Of a stretch of 64,000 nucleotides of DNA, positions 53,055 through 62,714 are shown piece by piece. Each line of letters begins with the position of its first letter. The stretch's first letter is position 1. The position numbers were made by a program, and so were the translations under genes. Source of the stretch: Lachnospiraceae bacterium. Its GTDB lineage: Bacteria > Bacillota > Clostridia > Lachnospirales > Lachnospiraceae. Where the stretch lies: positions 62,001-126,000 of the forward strand of contig JAFUXA010000014.1 in NCBI GenBank assembly GCA_017470985.1. Direction: 5' to 3'. The notes beneath the pieces were generated by a model, which was given only the letters and a program-made list of their open reading frames with translations, had not been told where the DNA came from and did not search any database.

Positions 53055-54647
53055 TTAATAAGTAAAATAAGCATCAAAAATCTGTTTTGTAGCTGGAACT
53101 GCATAGGAATTGCCTGATGAAACACCTTCCATAATAACTGCAACTGCAATTTTGCGACCAGTCCAGTCTTCTGCAAAACCTACAAACCATGAATGGTTTT
53201 CATTTACATTAGAGCTGAAATCAGCTGTTCCAGTCTTACCATAAGCAGCATAAGCATCACTATTAAGAGCTGAGCCTGTACCATCTGTAACTACATATCT
53301 CATATATTCTCTCATTTTTGAGGCCATTTGTGAATCAATAAGCTGACCATAAGCTGATGGTTTGAAATTTTTCACAGGCTTATTCTGATCATTTTGTGTA
53401 TGATCAATAACATATGGTTCCATAAGCAATCCATCATTTGCAATAGCACTTGCAAGCATTGCCATATGCAAAGGAGAAACCATAGTCTCACCCTGACCAA
53501 TTGCAGTCTGAGCAATTGTACTATCTGCATCATCAGCATTTAGATTAAATCTACTCTTGGCAGTATTAGACAACTTTGTTGGCAAGGTCTGGTTAAATAA
53601 TAATTTATTGCTAAAGACTCCAAAATCATTAATATTTAAGCCCAAACCAATTTCTGAAAAAGCACAGTTACATGAGTTTCCAAAAGCTTCCAGCAGATTT
53701 TCGTGTCCATGAGCCTTGCCATTATAACAATGCATAGAATAATCTCCAATATCATAAGAACCATTACAATCAAATTCAAACGAATCATAATGACTGTTCT
53801 GATTCATATATGACATTAATGTAACCATTTTAAATGTGGAACCAGGTGCATATAAGCCCTGTGTTGCCCTATTTAAGAGTACACTGGAATCCTCATCAGA
53901 TATGTATCTATCCCAATTTGCTGCAATATTTCCTGGATCATAATCAGGTTTTGACACCATAGCCAAAACTTTGCCGGTTGAAGGTTCTATTGCAATAACA
54001 GCCCCATCATTTCCCCCCAAAGCGTTATAGGCGGCCGATTGAATCCTGGAATCCACTGTGGATACAACTGTATCTCCATGATTCTTCTTCCCTGCTGTCT
54101 CGTTAAATAATTTGGTAAGAAAGAAGGAATTGGAACGCAACAGATTATAATTTGCCTCCTGTTCAATTCCAGACATACCATTAATGGAATATCCAACTAA
54201 ATGAGCATACATATTGCCAAAAGGATATACTCTGGTTTCATTTCCTGCATCATCAACCTGAGTAGTTGCCAGCACTTCTCCATCAGAAGATATAATATCA
54301 CCACGAATTGTAGTCTCTGCCAGATGAGCAATTCTAGGATTATAAGAATTATTTATGAAATCCTCACTTTCAAACTGCACGAAGTAAATGAGATAACCTG
54401 TGAGGCAGATAAATAAAATCAGGAAGGAATAAGTTATAATTGCAAATTCCTTATTTAAATTTTTACCTCTTTTAGCTTTCAACCCCTCATCATAGAAATC
54501 ATTAACATTTCTTCTATTTCTGTTCATATTATTATTTCTAGGATTTCTGGTTCTGGTTGATTGTCTACGATTTTTAGCATCTAAATCCCGTCTATCATTT
54601 AAGTCCATAACATCAACAGACTTATAATTATCATTCTGTCTAGTCAT
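53055..54647 (-). CDS. Class B penicillin-binding protein paired with FtsW
   Basis: Peptidoglycan D,D-transpeptidase. The 530 residues have a long basic cytoplasmic tail (1-66, rich in R and N), a membrane helix (68-90), a pedestal (IRGDIISSDGEVLA) and a transpeptidase domain with S270-T-F-K273, S325-C-N327 and K471-T-G-T. It resembles the PbpA/FtsI-like group that works with FtsW/SpoVE-type SEDS proteins. It overlaps the ftsW-like gene by eight bases. Whether it serves division or sporulation is not clear from sequence. Confidence 0.92.
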   Translation of the reverse strand: MTRQNDNYKSVDVMDLNDRRDLDAKNRRQSTRTRNPRNNNMNRNRRNVNDFYDEGLKAKRGKNLNKEFAIITYSFLILFICLTGYLIYFVQFESEDFINNSYNPRIAHLAETTIRGDIISSDGEVLATTQVDDAGNETRVYPFGNMYAHLVGYSINGMSGIEQEANYNLLRSNSFFLTKLFNETAGKKNHGDTVVSTVDSRIQSAAYNALGGNDGAVIAIEPSTGKVLAMVSKPDYDPGNIAANWDRYISDEDSSVLLNRATQGLYAPGSTFKMVTLMSYMNQNSHYDSFEFDCNGSYDIGDYSMHCYNGKAHGHENLLEAFGNSCNCAFSEIGLGLNINDFGVFSNKLLFNQTLPTKLSNTAKSRFNLNADDADSTIAQTAIGQGETMVSPLHMAMLASAIANDGLLMEPYVIDHTQNDQNKPVKNFKPSAYGQLIDSQMASKMREYMRYVVTDGTGSALNSDAYAAYGKTGTADFSSNVNENHSWFVGFAEDWTGRKIAVAVIMEGVSSGNSYAVPATKQIFDAYFTY

Positions 54648-55959
54648 ATTCTATATCCTCATCATATTCTCTAACATATAGTCCCTGAATTATGGCAAAT
54701 ATTATTATGGTGCAAAGCAATGAACTTCCTCCATAACTTACCAATGGCAGAGTAACTCCGGTAGATGGAATAAATTTCACTACACCACCCAAGGCTAGAA
54801 ATGTCTGAATCCCATAAGTTGTTCCAATACCTAAAGCAATAAGCTTGTAGAAATATTCCTTGATTTGCATGGAAATATTGAAAAACATAAGGAAACAATT
54901 TATGCATATGAAAATAATACAAATGGCAAATAAGACTCCCATTTCCTCAGAAATTGCAGAAAACACAAAATCTGTTGTCACTACAGGAATCTTCTCAGGC
55001 ATACCCTGACCTAAACCTGTACCAAACCAGCCACCGTATCCAATGGCAAATAGGGATTGACATATCTGATACCCCTGATCATTAATAACTGACAGCGGAT
55101 CCTTCCATGCAATAACTCTTGCCTGTATATGTGAAAACATAAAATAAGCTGCAATGGAAGCTAATGCTCCAGCCAATAGTCCCAAAAACATATAACCTGG
55201 ATTTCTTGTGGCCACATATACCATTACCAGGTAAGTAACCAGATATATCAAAGCTCCTCCTAAATCCTTAGAAGCAACCAGAATAAGCACATGTAAAGCA
55301 GCTACAACAGTAACCTTTACCAGATAAGTGAAATCCTCAACTTCCTTCAGCATACAAGCTACAAAGAATATAAAAATTATCTTGATAAATTCTGAAGGCT
55401 GAAGTACAACCGGCCCAATATTTAAACTAAGTTTTGCGCCATAAGTGGTCTGTGCTGCTACCAAAACTACAGCCAGTCCTGCAATACCAATAATTCCATA
55501 GAATATACCAAGTTTACTTAAAAATTCCAACTTAGCCACGATTAATGGAATAAAACAGGTGATAATCACAGCTACAGCTGCAAACACAAACTGTTTCACT
55601 GCTTTATCCATGTCCAGCCTGGTCAAAATCAAAAAGCTTACCGTCAATAGAATGGACATATTATTCACCAAGGCTTTGGAGGCGTTGGTATATATTTTCT
55701 TGTAAATAACTGAAATCAAAATCAAAAGCACCATCTCGCAAGCTGCAAGAATCAATACTTTCTGATCCATGTTAAGCAAATATAAAACCAGATTTCCATT
55801 TATAAGCAACATGTAAATCATTGTAGTCTGTTTTCTGTAAAGTCTATCCTGCCATTGAGGTTTAATATTGGATTTTAAAGCTGTAAAACTGTAGAAAGTA
55901 TATACAGCCATAAAAATAACCATAGAAAATCTACTGGCAGATATTAATATGTGAAGCAT
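54640..55959 (-). CDS. FtsW/RodA/SpoVE family SEDS polymerase
   Basis: Lipid II polymerase at the membrane. At 439 residues it is longer than RodA because of extra N-terminal helices (about 1-110). Family blocks are LQPSEFIKIIFIFFVACML, GYQICQSLFAIGYGGWFGTGLGQG, TDFVFSAISEEMG and GVTLPLVSYGGSSLL. The pair with the class B PBP makes this the second SEDS-bPBP pair in the window. GAGGAG precedes the ATG, immediately after the U32 stop. Confidence 0.93.
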   Translation of the reverse strand: MLHILISASRFSMVIFMAVYTFYSFTALKSNIKPQWQDRLYRKQTTMIYMLLINGNLVLYLLNMDQKVLILAACEMVLLILISVIYKKIYTNASKALVNNMSILLTVSFLILTRLDMDKAVKQFVFAAVAVIITCFIPLIVAKLEFLSKLGIFYGIIGIAGLAVVLVAAQTTYGAKLSLNIGPVVLQPSEFIKIIFIFFVACMLKEVEDFTYLVKVTVVAALHVLILVASKDLGGALIYLVTYLVMVYVATRNPGYMFLGLLAGALASIAAYFMFSHIQARVIAWKDPLSVINDQGYQICQSLFAIGYGGWFGTGLGQGMPEKIPVVTTDFVFSAISEEMGVLFAICIIFICINCFLMFFNISMQIKEYFYKLIALGIGTTYGIQTFLALGGVVKFIPSTGVTLPLVSYGGSSLLCTIIIFAIIQGLYVREYDEDIEYD

Positions 55960-58170
55960 TTATTCAACTCCTCTTTTCCAATGTCCCTTTGTATAGATGT
56001 CTCCAGAAAGATTTGAAGCCTTGTTCTTGTAAAATACATTTTCAAACTCTTGTAAAACCTTTTTAGTCTCTGAATAAGATTCAATAGTAAAATCTAATCG
56101 CAAGCCGCCAAAGCCCATATTTTCAATAGCTCCGGCTTCCGACATAATATTATAAATCTTGGAATTATATATTTCATTATAGCAAGGTCCACACACATTT
56201 CTCACAGGGAAACGCATCTTATATCTGTCCTGCAGATAATTCAATTCAGGTATATGTGTACAACCCTTTGAATTATTCACCTGACAATTAGCTGTGACCA
56301 TCATACATATGCGACCATAGACGCATAGATAACTGTTTTTATTAATGCGATGTGCCAACTCCGATTTATTCAACTCCACTGGAGCTGTAAAATTACAATA
56401 TCCCTTGGATTCAAAAGACTTCAAAGCAATATTTGAAAATGTATATAATCTTGAATCCAAAATAATCTTCTCTTTGTCAAAAGCCTTCTCTTCAAGAAAT
56501 GCAATTTCATCATAGGAAGAAGCTAAAACCCATAAATCCTGCTGTAAAGCAGAATCAACAATGATATCCATCTGGGATTCATTTCTCTTTCTATAAACTA
56601 TAGGAAGGGCTATAACCAGTTCCTTGTCACTTGCTTTTACAGCATTTTTCAACCTTGTAATATTATCTACTATCTCCTCGGAAGACAACAGCTTTCTATC
56701 ACCATATACAACCATATTGAAATCGCATATTATGGCATCAATAACACCAGATTTCATTACAGCATCCATCTGTTGATGGTCTCGAACATAGGCAATATTT
56801 TCAGGTCTATTACAATCCTTATCTTCTATGACATAAATAGATTGAATCACATCATCCTGACTATTTTTAATCTCATTTCTCGTAGATTGCAATATGGATT
56901 TCTCTACTTCTTCCAAAGCTCTTCTTCTCAAATCATTTATTCTTGATATAGGCATGAAAATATTATCATCCATATGAATATTAATATTTTCAAATATAAA
57001 ATCTGTATTTCCTGTTTTTTGAGCTTTCTCAAGAATCTGTTCTTTAGTAAGAGCCTTGTTCACAGCCTCTTGAACAATATCACCTTCTACACAAACTGAT
57101 ACTTCTTCACCATTATCTGGAGATACATAAGAAATCTGAAATTTAATTTCATCTCCTATTTTTGCAGTTATAGTGCCATTTAAGGTTACCTTGGATTCTA
57201 AAATCACCTCAGGCTTTGCCGTATTTTCAAAAGATGAATTCTCTGAGGCCATCATTTTACTGTCATTATGTCTGAAGAAATAAGAATCTGTAAAACCACT
57301 TCTATTTCCCAGACTATATAATTTCTGTTCATCTGCTTTGGATAACTGGGATAAATCACCACTTATATAAGCATCTACATATTTTCTATACATTGATACT
57401 ACACCACCAGCATATCCTGCCTTTTTCATTCGGCCTTCAATTTTCAGTGAATATATACCTGCTTCATCCATCTCAGCAATATGATTAATTCCACATAAAT
57501 CCTTGGGACTCAAGAGATATTCTCCCCTGGTATTAATCTTCTTGAAATCAGAATCCAGTAGAGAATAAGGCAATCTACAAGGCTGAGCACATCTGCCTCT
57601 ATTACCGCTTCGACCACCTATTAGGCTACTCATAAGGCATTGTCCGGAATATCCATAGCATAATGCTCCATGAACAAAAGTCTCAATTTCAACTGAGGTT
57701 TTCTGAGATATATCTCTAATTTCATCCAAAGACATCTCTCTGGCTGTTACAATTCTATCAGCACCACATTTCTGTAGATAATCGGCACCGTATTTATTGG
57801 CAATTGTCATCTGTGTACTTGCATGTAATGAAATCTCAGGAAAAGCTTCTTTAATAAAATTAAATACGCCAAAATCCTGTACAATTACTGCATCGAGACC
57901 TAACTCATAATAAGTCTTGATATAATCGTATAACTCTCTCTCAATCTCAACATTTTTCAACAGAGTATTCACTGTTAAATATGCTTTCCTACCACGCAAA
58001 TGAGCATATTTCAACCCTAATTCGGCATCCTCAAAGCTGAAATTATCTGCATAGGCTCTGGCACCGAACTTCTCGCCGCCAAAATATATGGCATCTGCAC
58101 CGGCATCAATATTATTTTTAAATATTTCTAAATTTCCCGCAGGAGCTAAAATTTCTAATTCTTTATTCAT
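55960..58170 (-). CDS. Peptidase U32 family protein with DUF3656 (RlhA/TrhP type)
   Basis: A 736-residue U32 protein. The N-terminal barrel (1-280) has ILAPAGNLEIFKNNIDAGADAIYFGG and the cysteine cluster SGQCLMSS then RGRCAQPCRLPYS. A central DUF3656-like region (about 370-480) and a C-terminal part with a second Cys group (CMMVTANC, CTHIP, CGPC) follow. Characterised relatives RlhA and TrhP hydroxylate 23S rRNA or tRNA uridine/cytidine, so RNA hydroxylation is more likely than proteolysis. AGGAAA lies before the ATG, inside the tail of a terminator hairpin. Confidence 0.85.
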   Translation of the reverse strand: MNKELEILAPAGNLEIFKNNIDAGADAIYFGGEKFGARAYADNFSFEDAELGLKYAHLRGRKAYLTVNTLLKNVEIERELYDYIKTYYELGLDAVIVQDFGVFNFIKEAFPEISLHASTQMTIANKYGADYLQKCGADRIVTAREMSLDEIRDISQKTSVEIETFVHGALCYGYSGQCLMSSLIGGRSGNRGRCAQPCRLPYSLLDSDFKKINTRGEYLLSPKDLCGINHIAEMDEAGIYSLKIEGRMKKAGYAGGVVSMYRKYVDAYISGDLSQLSKADEQKLYSLGNRSGFTDSYFFRHNDSKMMASENSSFENTAKPEVILESKVTLNGTITAKIGDEIKFQISYVSPDNGEEVSVCVEGDIVQEAVNKALTKEQILEKAQKTGNTDFIFENINIHMDDNIFMPISRINDLRRRALEEVEKSILQSTRNEIKNSQDDVIQSIYVIEDKDCNRPENIAYVRDHQQMDAVMKSGVIDAIICDFNMVVYGDRKLLSSEEIVDNITRLKNAVKASDKELVIALPIVYRKRNESQMDIIVDSALQQDLWVLASSYDEIAFLEEKAFDKEKIILDSRLYTFSNIALKSFESKGYCNFTAPVELNKSELAHRINKNSYLCVYGRICMMVTANCQVNNSKGCTHIPELNYLQDRYKMRFPVRNVCGPCYNEIYNSKIYNIMSEAGAIENMGFGGLRLDFTIESYSETKKVLQEFENVFYKNKASNLSGDIYTKGHWKRGVE

Positions 58171-58180
58171 ATTTTTTCCT

Positions 58181-58214
58181 AAAAAATGGGACGAAAAAAT
58201 ATTTTTCGTCCCAT
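58181..58214 (-). terminator. Hairpin with T-run between zapA and the U32 gene
   Basis: ATGGGACGAAAAA pairs with TTTTTCGTCCCAT, followed on the minus strand by TTTTTTAGG. It has the form of a strong terminator for zapA. The T-run touches the RBS of the U32 gene, so it may also act as an attenuator or mask that RBS. Confidence 0.88.
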
Positions 58215-58218
58215 GATA

Positions 58219-58641
58219 TTATTTTTGAATCCCACCTAACAAGGCATCCTCTAAGGAAGCTTCAAGTTTAGATTTGTGAAGCTCAAGTTCCTGATTTTTG
58301 TTCTCCAGATCTCTAATCTTGGTTTCTAAATCCTCAATCTTAATCTGATTTGCAATCAAATCATGCTTCAAATCATATATTTCCTTCTCTGACTGCTCAA
58401 CTTCAGATTCATATTTAGCAACAGTTTCTTTTGCTTTAAAATAGTCATCTGCTATATTCAATTCAATCAAAGTATGCTTCTTATCAATTGGTAGACGACT
58501 GAATTCATCAATATTATTAATCTCGTTTATCTTGTTGTTGATATAAGTACCAACTTGCTGCAAATAGCCTTCTTCCTCATATCCGCTCAATGTATAAACT
58601 TGTCCATCAATTATAACTTCTGCACTCTTTTTTGCAGTCAT
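58219..58641 (-). CDS. zapA: Cell division protein ZapA family, extended coiled coil
   Basis: Z-ring-associated protein that crosslinks FtsZ filaments. The N-terminal domain (1-75; AEVIIDGQVYTLSGYEEEGYLQQVGTYIN, HTLIELNIADDYFKAKE) is ZapA. Residues 78-135 are a long coiled coil rich in E, K, L and D. At 140 residues it is longer than B. subtilis ZapA. It follows ruvB and precedes the U32-ftsW-PBP group. Confidence 0.88.
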   Translation of the reverse strand: MTAKKSAEVIIDGQVYTLSGYEEEGYLQQVGTYINNKINEINNIDEFSRLPIDKKHTLIELNIADDYFKAKETVAKYESEVEQSEKEIYDLKHDLIANQIKIEDLETKIRDLENKNQELELHKSKLEASLEDALLGGIQK

Positions 58642-58704
58642 AAACTTAATCCTCCCTAAGTGCTACATATAATCATTATAGCTAGTCAAGACAACAAAAA
58701 CAAC

Positions 58705-59700
58705 CTAAACTTTTTCTATTCCTAACTGTCTATATGCTAAATCTGTAGCTACGCGTCCCTTTGGAGTACGCATAATCAATCCATTCATTACCAAAAAAGG
58801 TTCTATTACATCTTCTATTGTACCCGCATCTTCACCAATAGCAGCTGCAAGAGTATCCAATCCCACAGGACCACCTGCAAATTTGTAGCAAATTGTCTCA
58901 AGCATTTTCCTGTCATTGCGATCCAAGCCCATGGAATCAATCTCTAATAAATCCAAACCTTTGGAAGCAACCTCCTGTGTAATTACTCCATCATATTTCA
59001 CTTCAGCAAAATCTCTTACTCTGCGAAGCATTCTGTTGGCAATTCTAGGTGTTCCTCTAGATCTTCTGGCCAACTCCCTGGCCCCATCTCTTAAAGTTTC
59101 AACTCCAAGTTTAGAAGCTGAAGACATAACAATTTCTGTAAGCTCATCAACTGAATAATATTCCAAATGATGTACAACACCAAATCTATCTCTGAGAGGT
59201 GCTGACAAAAGTCCTGCTCTGGTTGTAGCTCCAACCAAAGTAAATTTCGGCAAATCCAATCTTATGGATCTGGATGAATTTTCCTTGCCGGCTATTATAT
59301 CAATAGCATAATCTTCCATTGCCGGATATAGCACCTCTTCCACCTGCTTATTCAGTCTATGAATCTCATCAATAAACAGCACATCCCCAGGCTTTAAGGA
59401 AAGCAAAATAGATGCCAACTCTCCCGGTTTTGTAATTGCAGGCCCGGATGTAATCTTGATATTAGTATGCATCTCATTGGCAATAATACAAGCCAATGTT
59501 GTCTTTCCTAATCCTGGTGGGCCATATAGAAGCACATGATCCAATGATTCATTTCTACCTTTTGCTGCCTCAATATATACAGACAGATTTTCCTTTACCT
59601 TATCCTGACCTATGTAATCTTCCATACATAGCGGTCTCAGGGAAGTTTCCGTATTTTTCTCCTCTGGTAAAACCTCAGTTGAAATAATTCTATTTCCCAT
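58705..59700 (-). CDS. ruvB: Holliday junction branch migration ATPase RuvB
   Basis: AAA+ motor of RuvAB. The 331 residues have [19 protein letters not shown], Walker [13 protein letters not shown], Walker [10 protein letters not shown], sensor [38 protein letters not shown] and the C-terminal winged helix. ruvA lies upstream. There is no ruvC; RecU at 33517-34050 is the resolvase. Confidence 0.98.
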   Translation of the reverse strand: MGNRIISTEVLPEEKNTETSLRPLCMEDYIGQDKVKENLSVYIEAAKGRNESLDHVLLYGPPGLGKTTLACIIANEMHTNIKITSGPAITKPGELASILLSLKPGDVLFIDEIHRLNKQVEEVLYPAMEDYAIDIIAGKENSSRSIRLDLPKFTLVGATTRAGLLSAPLRDRFGVVHHLEYYSVDELTEIVMSSASKLGVETLRDGARELARRSRGTPRIANRMLRRVRDFAEVKYDGVITQEVASKGLDLLEIDSMGLDRNDRKMLETICYKFAGGPVGLDTLAAAIGEDAGTIEDVIEPFLVMNGLIMRTPKGRVATDLAYRQLGIEKV

Positions 59701-59721
59701 TTAAATACCTCGATTTATATT

Positions 59722-60318
59722 TTACAAAAATGATAATTTAACAAGAACTTGTTTCAATACATCCTCAATATTGTCATCATCGCTAATCTCAAGTTCATCC
59801 ATCGCTTTGAGCACCTGAGATGATGAATATCCCATATTTTCAAGAGAATCAATAACATCTCTCTTCATAGTATTTAATGAAGCAACAGGACTATTAGTCA
59901 AAGCAGAAGTCTCCACCGAATCAATCTTGTCCTTCAGCTCAATAATAATTCTCTGAGCAGATTTTGCTCCAACACCTGGAGCTTTTGAAATAGCTTTGGC
60001 ATCCTCTGCCATTATGGCAAATCTCAAATCTGATGGTTCTAATGTGCCGAGAATTCCAAGTGCATTTTTCGGACCAATACCATTTACTGTAATTAGTAAT
60101 TTAAAAAGTTCAAGTTCCTCCTTAGTAAGAAAGCCAAAGAGTTGCATGGCATCTTCTTTCACATTCAGATATGTATAAACTTTGACATCCTCACCAATGG
60201 CAGGCATATGAAAATGTGTTGAAGATGATATAAACATCTGATAGCCGATACCATTATTGTCTACTACAATGTGATCACCGGCCACATCAACTAATTCACC
60301 TTTTATATATGAATACAT
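59722..60318 (-). CDS. ruvA: Holliday junction DNA helicase subunit RuvA
   Basis: Tetrameric junction-binding protein. The 198 residues have OB domain I (MYSYIKGELVDVAGDHIVVD), helix-hairpin-helix motifs (LFKLLITVNGIGPKNALGIL, KAPGVGAKSAQRIIIELKDK), a linker and the RuvB-binding domain III (about 150-198). GGGAGG precedes the ATG. Confidence 0.97.
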   Translation of the reverse strand: MYSYIKGELVDVAGDHIVVDNNGIGYQMFISSSTHFHMPAIGEDVKVYTYLNVKEDAMQLFGFLTKEELELFKLLITVNGIGPKNALGILGTLEPSDLRFAIMAEDAKAISKAPGVGAKSAQRIIIELKDKIDSVETSALTNSPVASLNTMKRDVIDSLENMGYSSSQVLKAMDELEISDDDNIEDVLKQVLVKLSFL

Positions 60319-60812
60319 TATATCCTCCCGATTTTAGTTATTCTCGGATACATTTCATAAGCGAGAATACCTATTAATAATCCTGTAATCATACCTGCTA
60401 TATACAAAGCAGGTAAATATCCCATTATATACACATTACTGGCTATAACTGCTGCAATTAGAATCTGTCCTATATTATGGAAGACTCCTCCAAATATACT
60501 TACAACAATTATATGAAGCTGAAATACATTTTTCAAAAGGAGCATAATTACAAAACTTAGAATAGCTCCGCTCAAACTATAGACTATGCTATATACATTT
60601 CCAAACATAAATCCAGCAAGGAGCACTCTCATAATAGATACAAGAATTGCATCCTGCCAACAATCAATATATAAAATGATAATTATTATAATATTTACCA
60701 GACCAAGTTTCATACCAGGCACACTGAAGAAAAATGGAATAAGTGATTCCACATAACTCAATATCAATGCCAAAGCCAAAGCAATACCAAGTCGAGGTAC
60801 TTTCTTTGCCAT
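60318..60812 (-). CDS. Gx transporter family protein (heptaprenyl diphosphate synthase component I-like)
   Basis: A 164-residue membrane protein with about five helices. LGIALALALILSYVESLIPFFFSVPGMKLGLVNI and the later FGNVYSIVYSLSGAILSFVIM match this ECF S-component-like family. Despite the annotation name no synthase activity is shown for it. It is paired with the NusG-II lipid-facing protein upstream. ATG 60812 has GGAAGG six bases upstream, better than the overlapping GTG at 60830. Confidence 0.8.
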   Translation of the reverse strand: MAKKVPRLGIALALALILSYVESLIPFFFSVPGMKLGLVNIIIIIILYIDCWQDAILVSIMRVLLAGFMFGNVYSIVYSLSGAILSFVIMLLLKNVFQLHIIVVSIFGGVFHNIGQILIAAVIASNVYIMGYLPALYIAGMITGLLIGILAYEMYPRITKIGRI

Positions 60813-60826
60813 ATTATACCTTCCTA

Positions 60827-61207
60827 TCACTGGGAAATAGAATCATATTCAGATTTCGAATCAGATACAATTCTAACCACTACTTTATTTGGCAGACAGC
60901 ATATAACCTGACCGTCATTTGAAATATCACCCTGATGTATACAGACTTTATCAGGACAATTAGCCTCAATCATATGGGCCGCACCGTCATGTATTTCTAA
61001 TACATTAGTCACTTTATCATTAACCAAAATATCAATTTGGTCATCTTCTGACAGATTATATGAACCAAATTCCACGCCATCCACTTCTACAATAACTTTA
61101 TCACCTGCAGTTTTGGGATAGACTAAAGCCGTAATGCAAATACCGACTCCAAGGATAATCAAGAGGCCTAATGCAATATAATCCCGTAAACGAAATTTAT
61201 ATTTCAT
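60827..61207 (-). CDS. NusG domain II-containing membrane-anchored protein
   Basis: A 126-residue protein with one N-terminal helix (about 10-30) and an extracytoplasmic NusG-II domain (about 38-118) ending CPDKVCIHQGDISNDGQVICCLPNKVVVRI. ATG 61207 has GGGAGAG upstream and overlaps the miaB stop. It is nearly always beside the Gx-transporter protein, and the pair is often near ApbE or Rnf-type genes. A redox or quinone-related role is conjecture. Confidence 0.85.
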   Translation of the reverse strand: MKYKFRLRDYIALGLLIILGVGICITALVYPKTAGDKVIVEVDGVEFGSYNLSEDDQIDILVNDKVTNVLEIHDGAAHMIEANCPDKVCIHQGDISNDGQVICCLPNKVVVRIVSDSKSEYDSISQ

Positions 61208-62640
61208 CAAACTATCTCTCCCATGTAATAGAAGCCTTTACACTCATTGAGATGTACTGTGAGAAGCTGTCCAATCATGGATTTATCACCTGGGAAATGA
61301 ACAGTTGAATTATTGCTCATTCTACCTGTCATAAGGGAAGAATCATGAGAATTCACTTCCTCAACCAAAACTTCTACATCCTTGCCTTCATAAGCCAAAG
61401 CTCTATTGTGTGAAATGTCTTGAACTCTAGCCAGTAATCTGTCAAATCTATCCTTTACTACATCCTCAGGAATCTGATCTGTTCTTTTGGCAGCTGGAGT
61501 TCCTGTTCTCTTAGAATATATAAAGGTAAATGCACTATCATATTGAACCTGCTCTACAACATCTAATGTATCCAAGAAATCCTCTTCCGTCTCTCCTGGA
61601 TAACCCACAATAATATCTGTTGTAATTGCCATGTCAGGAATACGATTTCTGATTTTGTTGGCAAGAGTCAGATATTGTTCCTTATCATAATGTCTATTCA
61701 TATCTGCAAGGAGTTTTGATGAACCTGACTGAAGTGGCAGATGCATATGCTTACAGATTTTAGTAGATGAAGCCATAACATCAATCAATTCATCTGATAA
61801 ATCCTTTGGATGAGAAGTCATAAATCTGATTCTCTTCAACCCTTCTATTTTCTCAACTTCTCTTAAAAGTTCGGCAAATGTAATAGGCTCTTCTAAATTC
61901 TTACCATAAGAATTAACATTCTGTCCCAAAAGCATAACTTCAACAACACCATCAGCCACGAGATTCTCAATCTCTCTGATAATATCTCTTGGATTTCTAC
62001 TTCTCTCACGACCTCTGACATAAGGTACAATACAATAACTGCAGAAGTTATTGCATCCAAACATAATATTTACACCGGATTTGAAAGGATATTTTCTATG
62101 TACAGGCAAATCCTCCACAATCTGATCCGTGTCCTTCCAAATATCAATAATCATTGAATCTGATGCCAAAGCTCTAGTGAGAAGCTCTGCAAATTTAAAG
62201 ATATTATGAGTACCGAAAACCAAATCTACAAACTTATATTTGTTCTTTATAGTCTCAATAACATCAGGTTCCTGCATCATACATCCGCACAAACCTATCA
62301 TCATATAAGGATTTTTCTTCTTTAAGCTGTGCAAATATCCAAGACGGCCATATACCTTGTTATTGGCATTTTCACGAACTGTACATGTGTTATATAATAC
62401 AAAATCAGCATGTTCATCCGCTGCAGGAACGAATCCAATTTCATCTAATATACCTATAATTTTCTCAGAATCTCTGGCATTCATCTGACAACCGAAAGTA
62501 GTGACGCAATAAGTAAGCTTACGATTAGCCTCCTTAGCTCTATCAGCAACAATCTCTGATGCACATTTTATAAAATATCTCTGTCTATCAATTTCAGCCT
62601 CTGGAATATTTGTTTCCAAAAAGTAATCATTGTAATTCAT
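61207..62640 (-). CDS. miaB: tRNA-2-methylthio-N6-dimethylallyladenosine synthase
   Basis: Radical SAM methylthiotransferase acting on A37 of tRNA. The 477 residues have MTTase cysteines (TTFGCQMNARDSEK, NTCTVRENA, GCMMQEP), the radical SAM cluster GCNNFCSYCIVPYVRGRERSR and a TRAM domain. MNARDSE and the RGRERSR segment separate it from RimO. miaA and mutSL, often adjacent, are not in the window. Confidence 0.96.
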   Translation of the reverse strand: MNYNDYFLETNIPEAEIDRQRYFIKCASEIVADRAKEANRKLTYCVTTFGCQMNARDSEKIIGILDEIGFVPAADEHADFVLYNTCTVRENANNKVYGRLGYLHSLKKKNPYMMIGLCGCMMQEPDVIETIKNKYKFVDLVFGTHNIFKFAELLTRALASDSMIIDIWKDTDQIVEDLPVHRKYPFKSGVNIMFGCNNFCSYCIVPYVRGRERSRNPRDIIREIENLVADGVVEVMLLGQNVNSYGKNLEEPITFAELLREVEKIEGLKRIRFMTSHPKDLSDELIDVMASSTKICKHMHLPLQSGSSKLLADMNRHYDKEQYLTLANKIRNRIPDMAITTDIIVGYPGETEEDFLDTLDVVEQVQYDSAFTFIYSKRTGTPAAKRTDQIPEDVVKDRFDRLLARVQDISHNRALAYEGKDVEVLVEEVNSHDSSLMTGRMSNNSTVHFPGDKSMIGQLLTVHLNECKGFYYMGEIV

Positions 62641-62714
62641 TATTTATCTCCAAATCTATCATCTATTGAATGATGCCTATAGCATCTATTATTTGTCATA
62701 AACACCAATAGGAT

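Noticed and set aside
55960-58170. Secreted collagenase-like protease
   Set aside because: U32 proteins were first named so, but there is no signal peptide, and the Cys clusters and length fit the RNA-hydroxylating RlhA/TrhP group.
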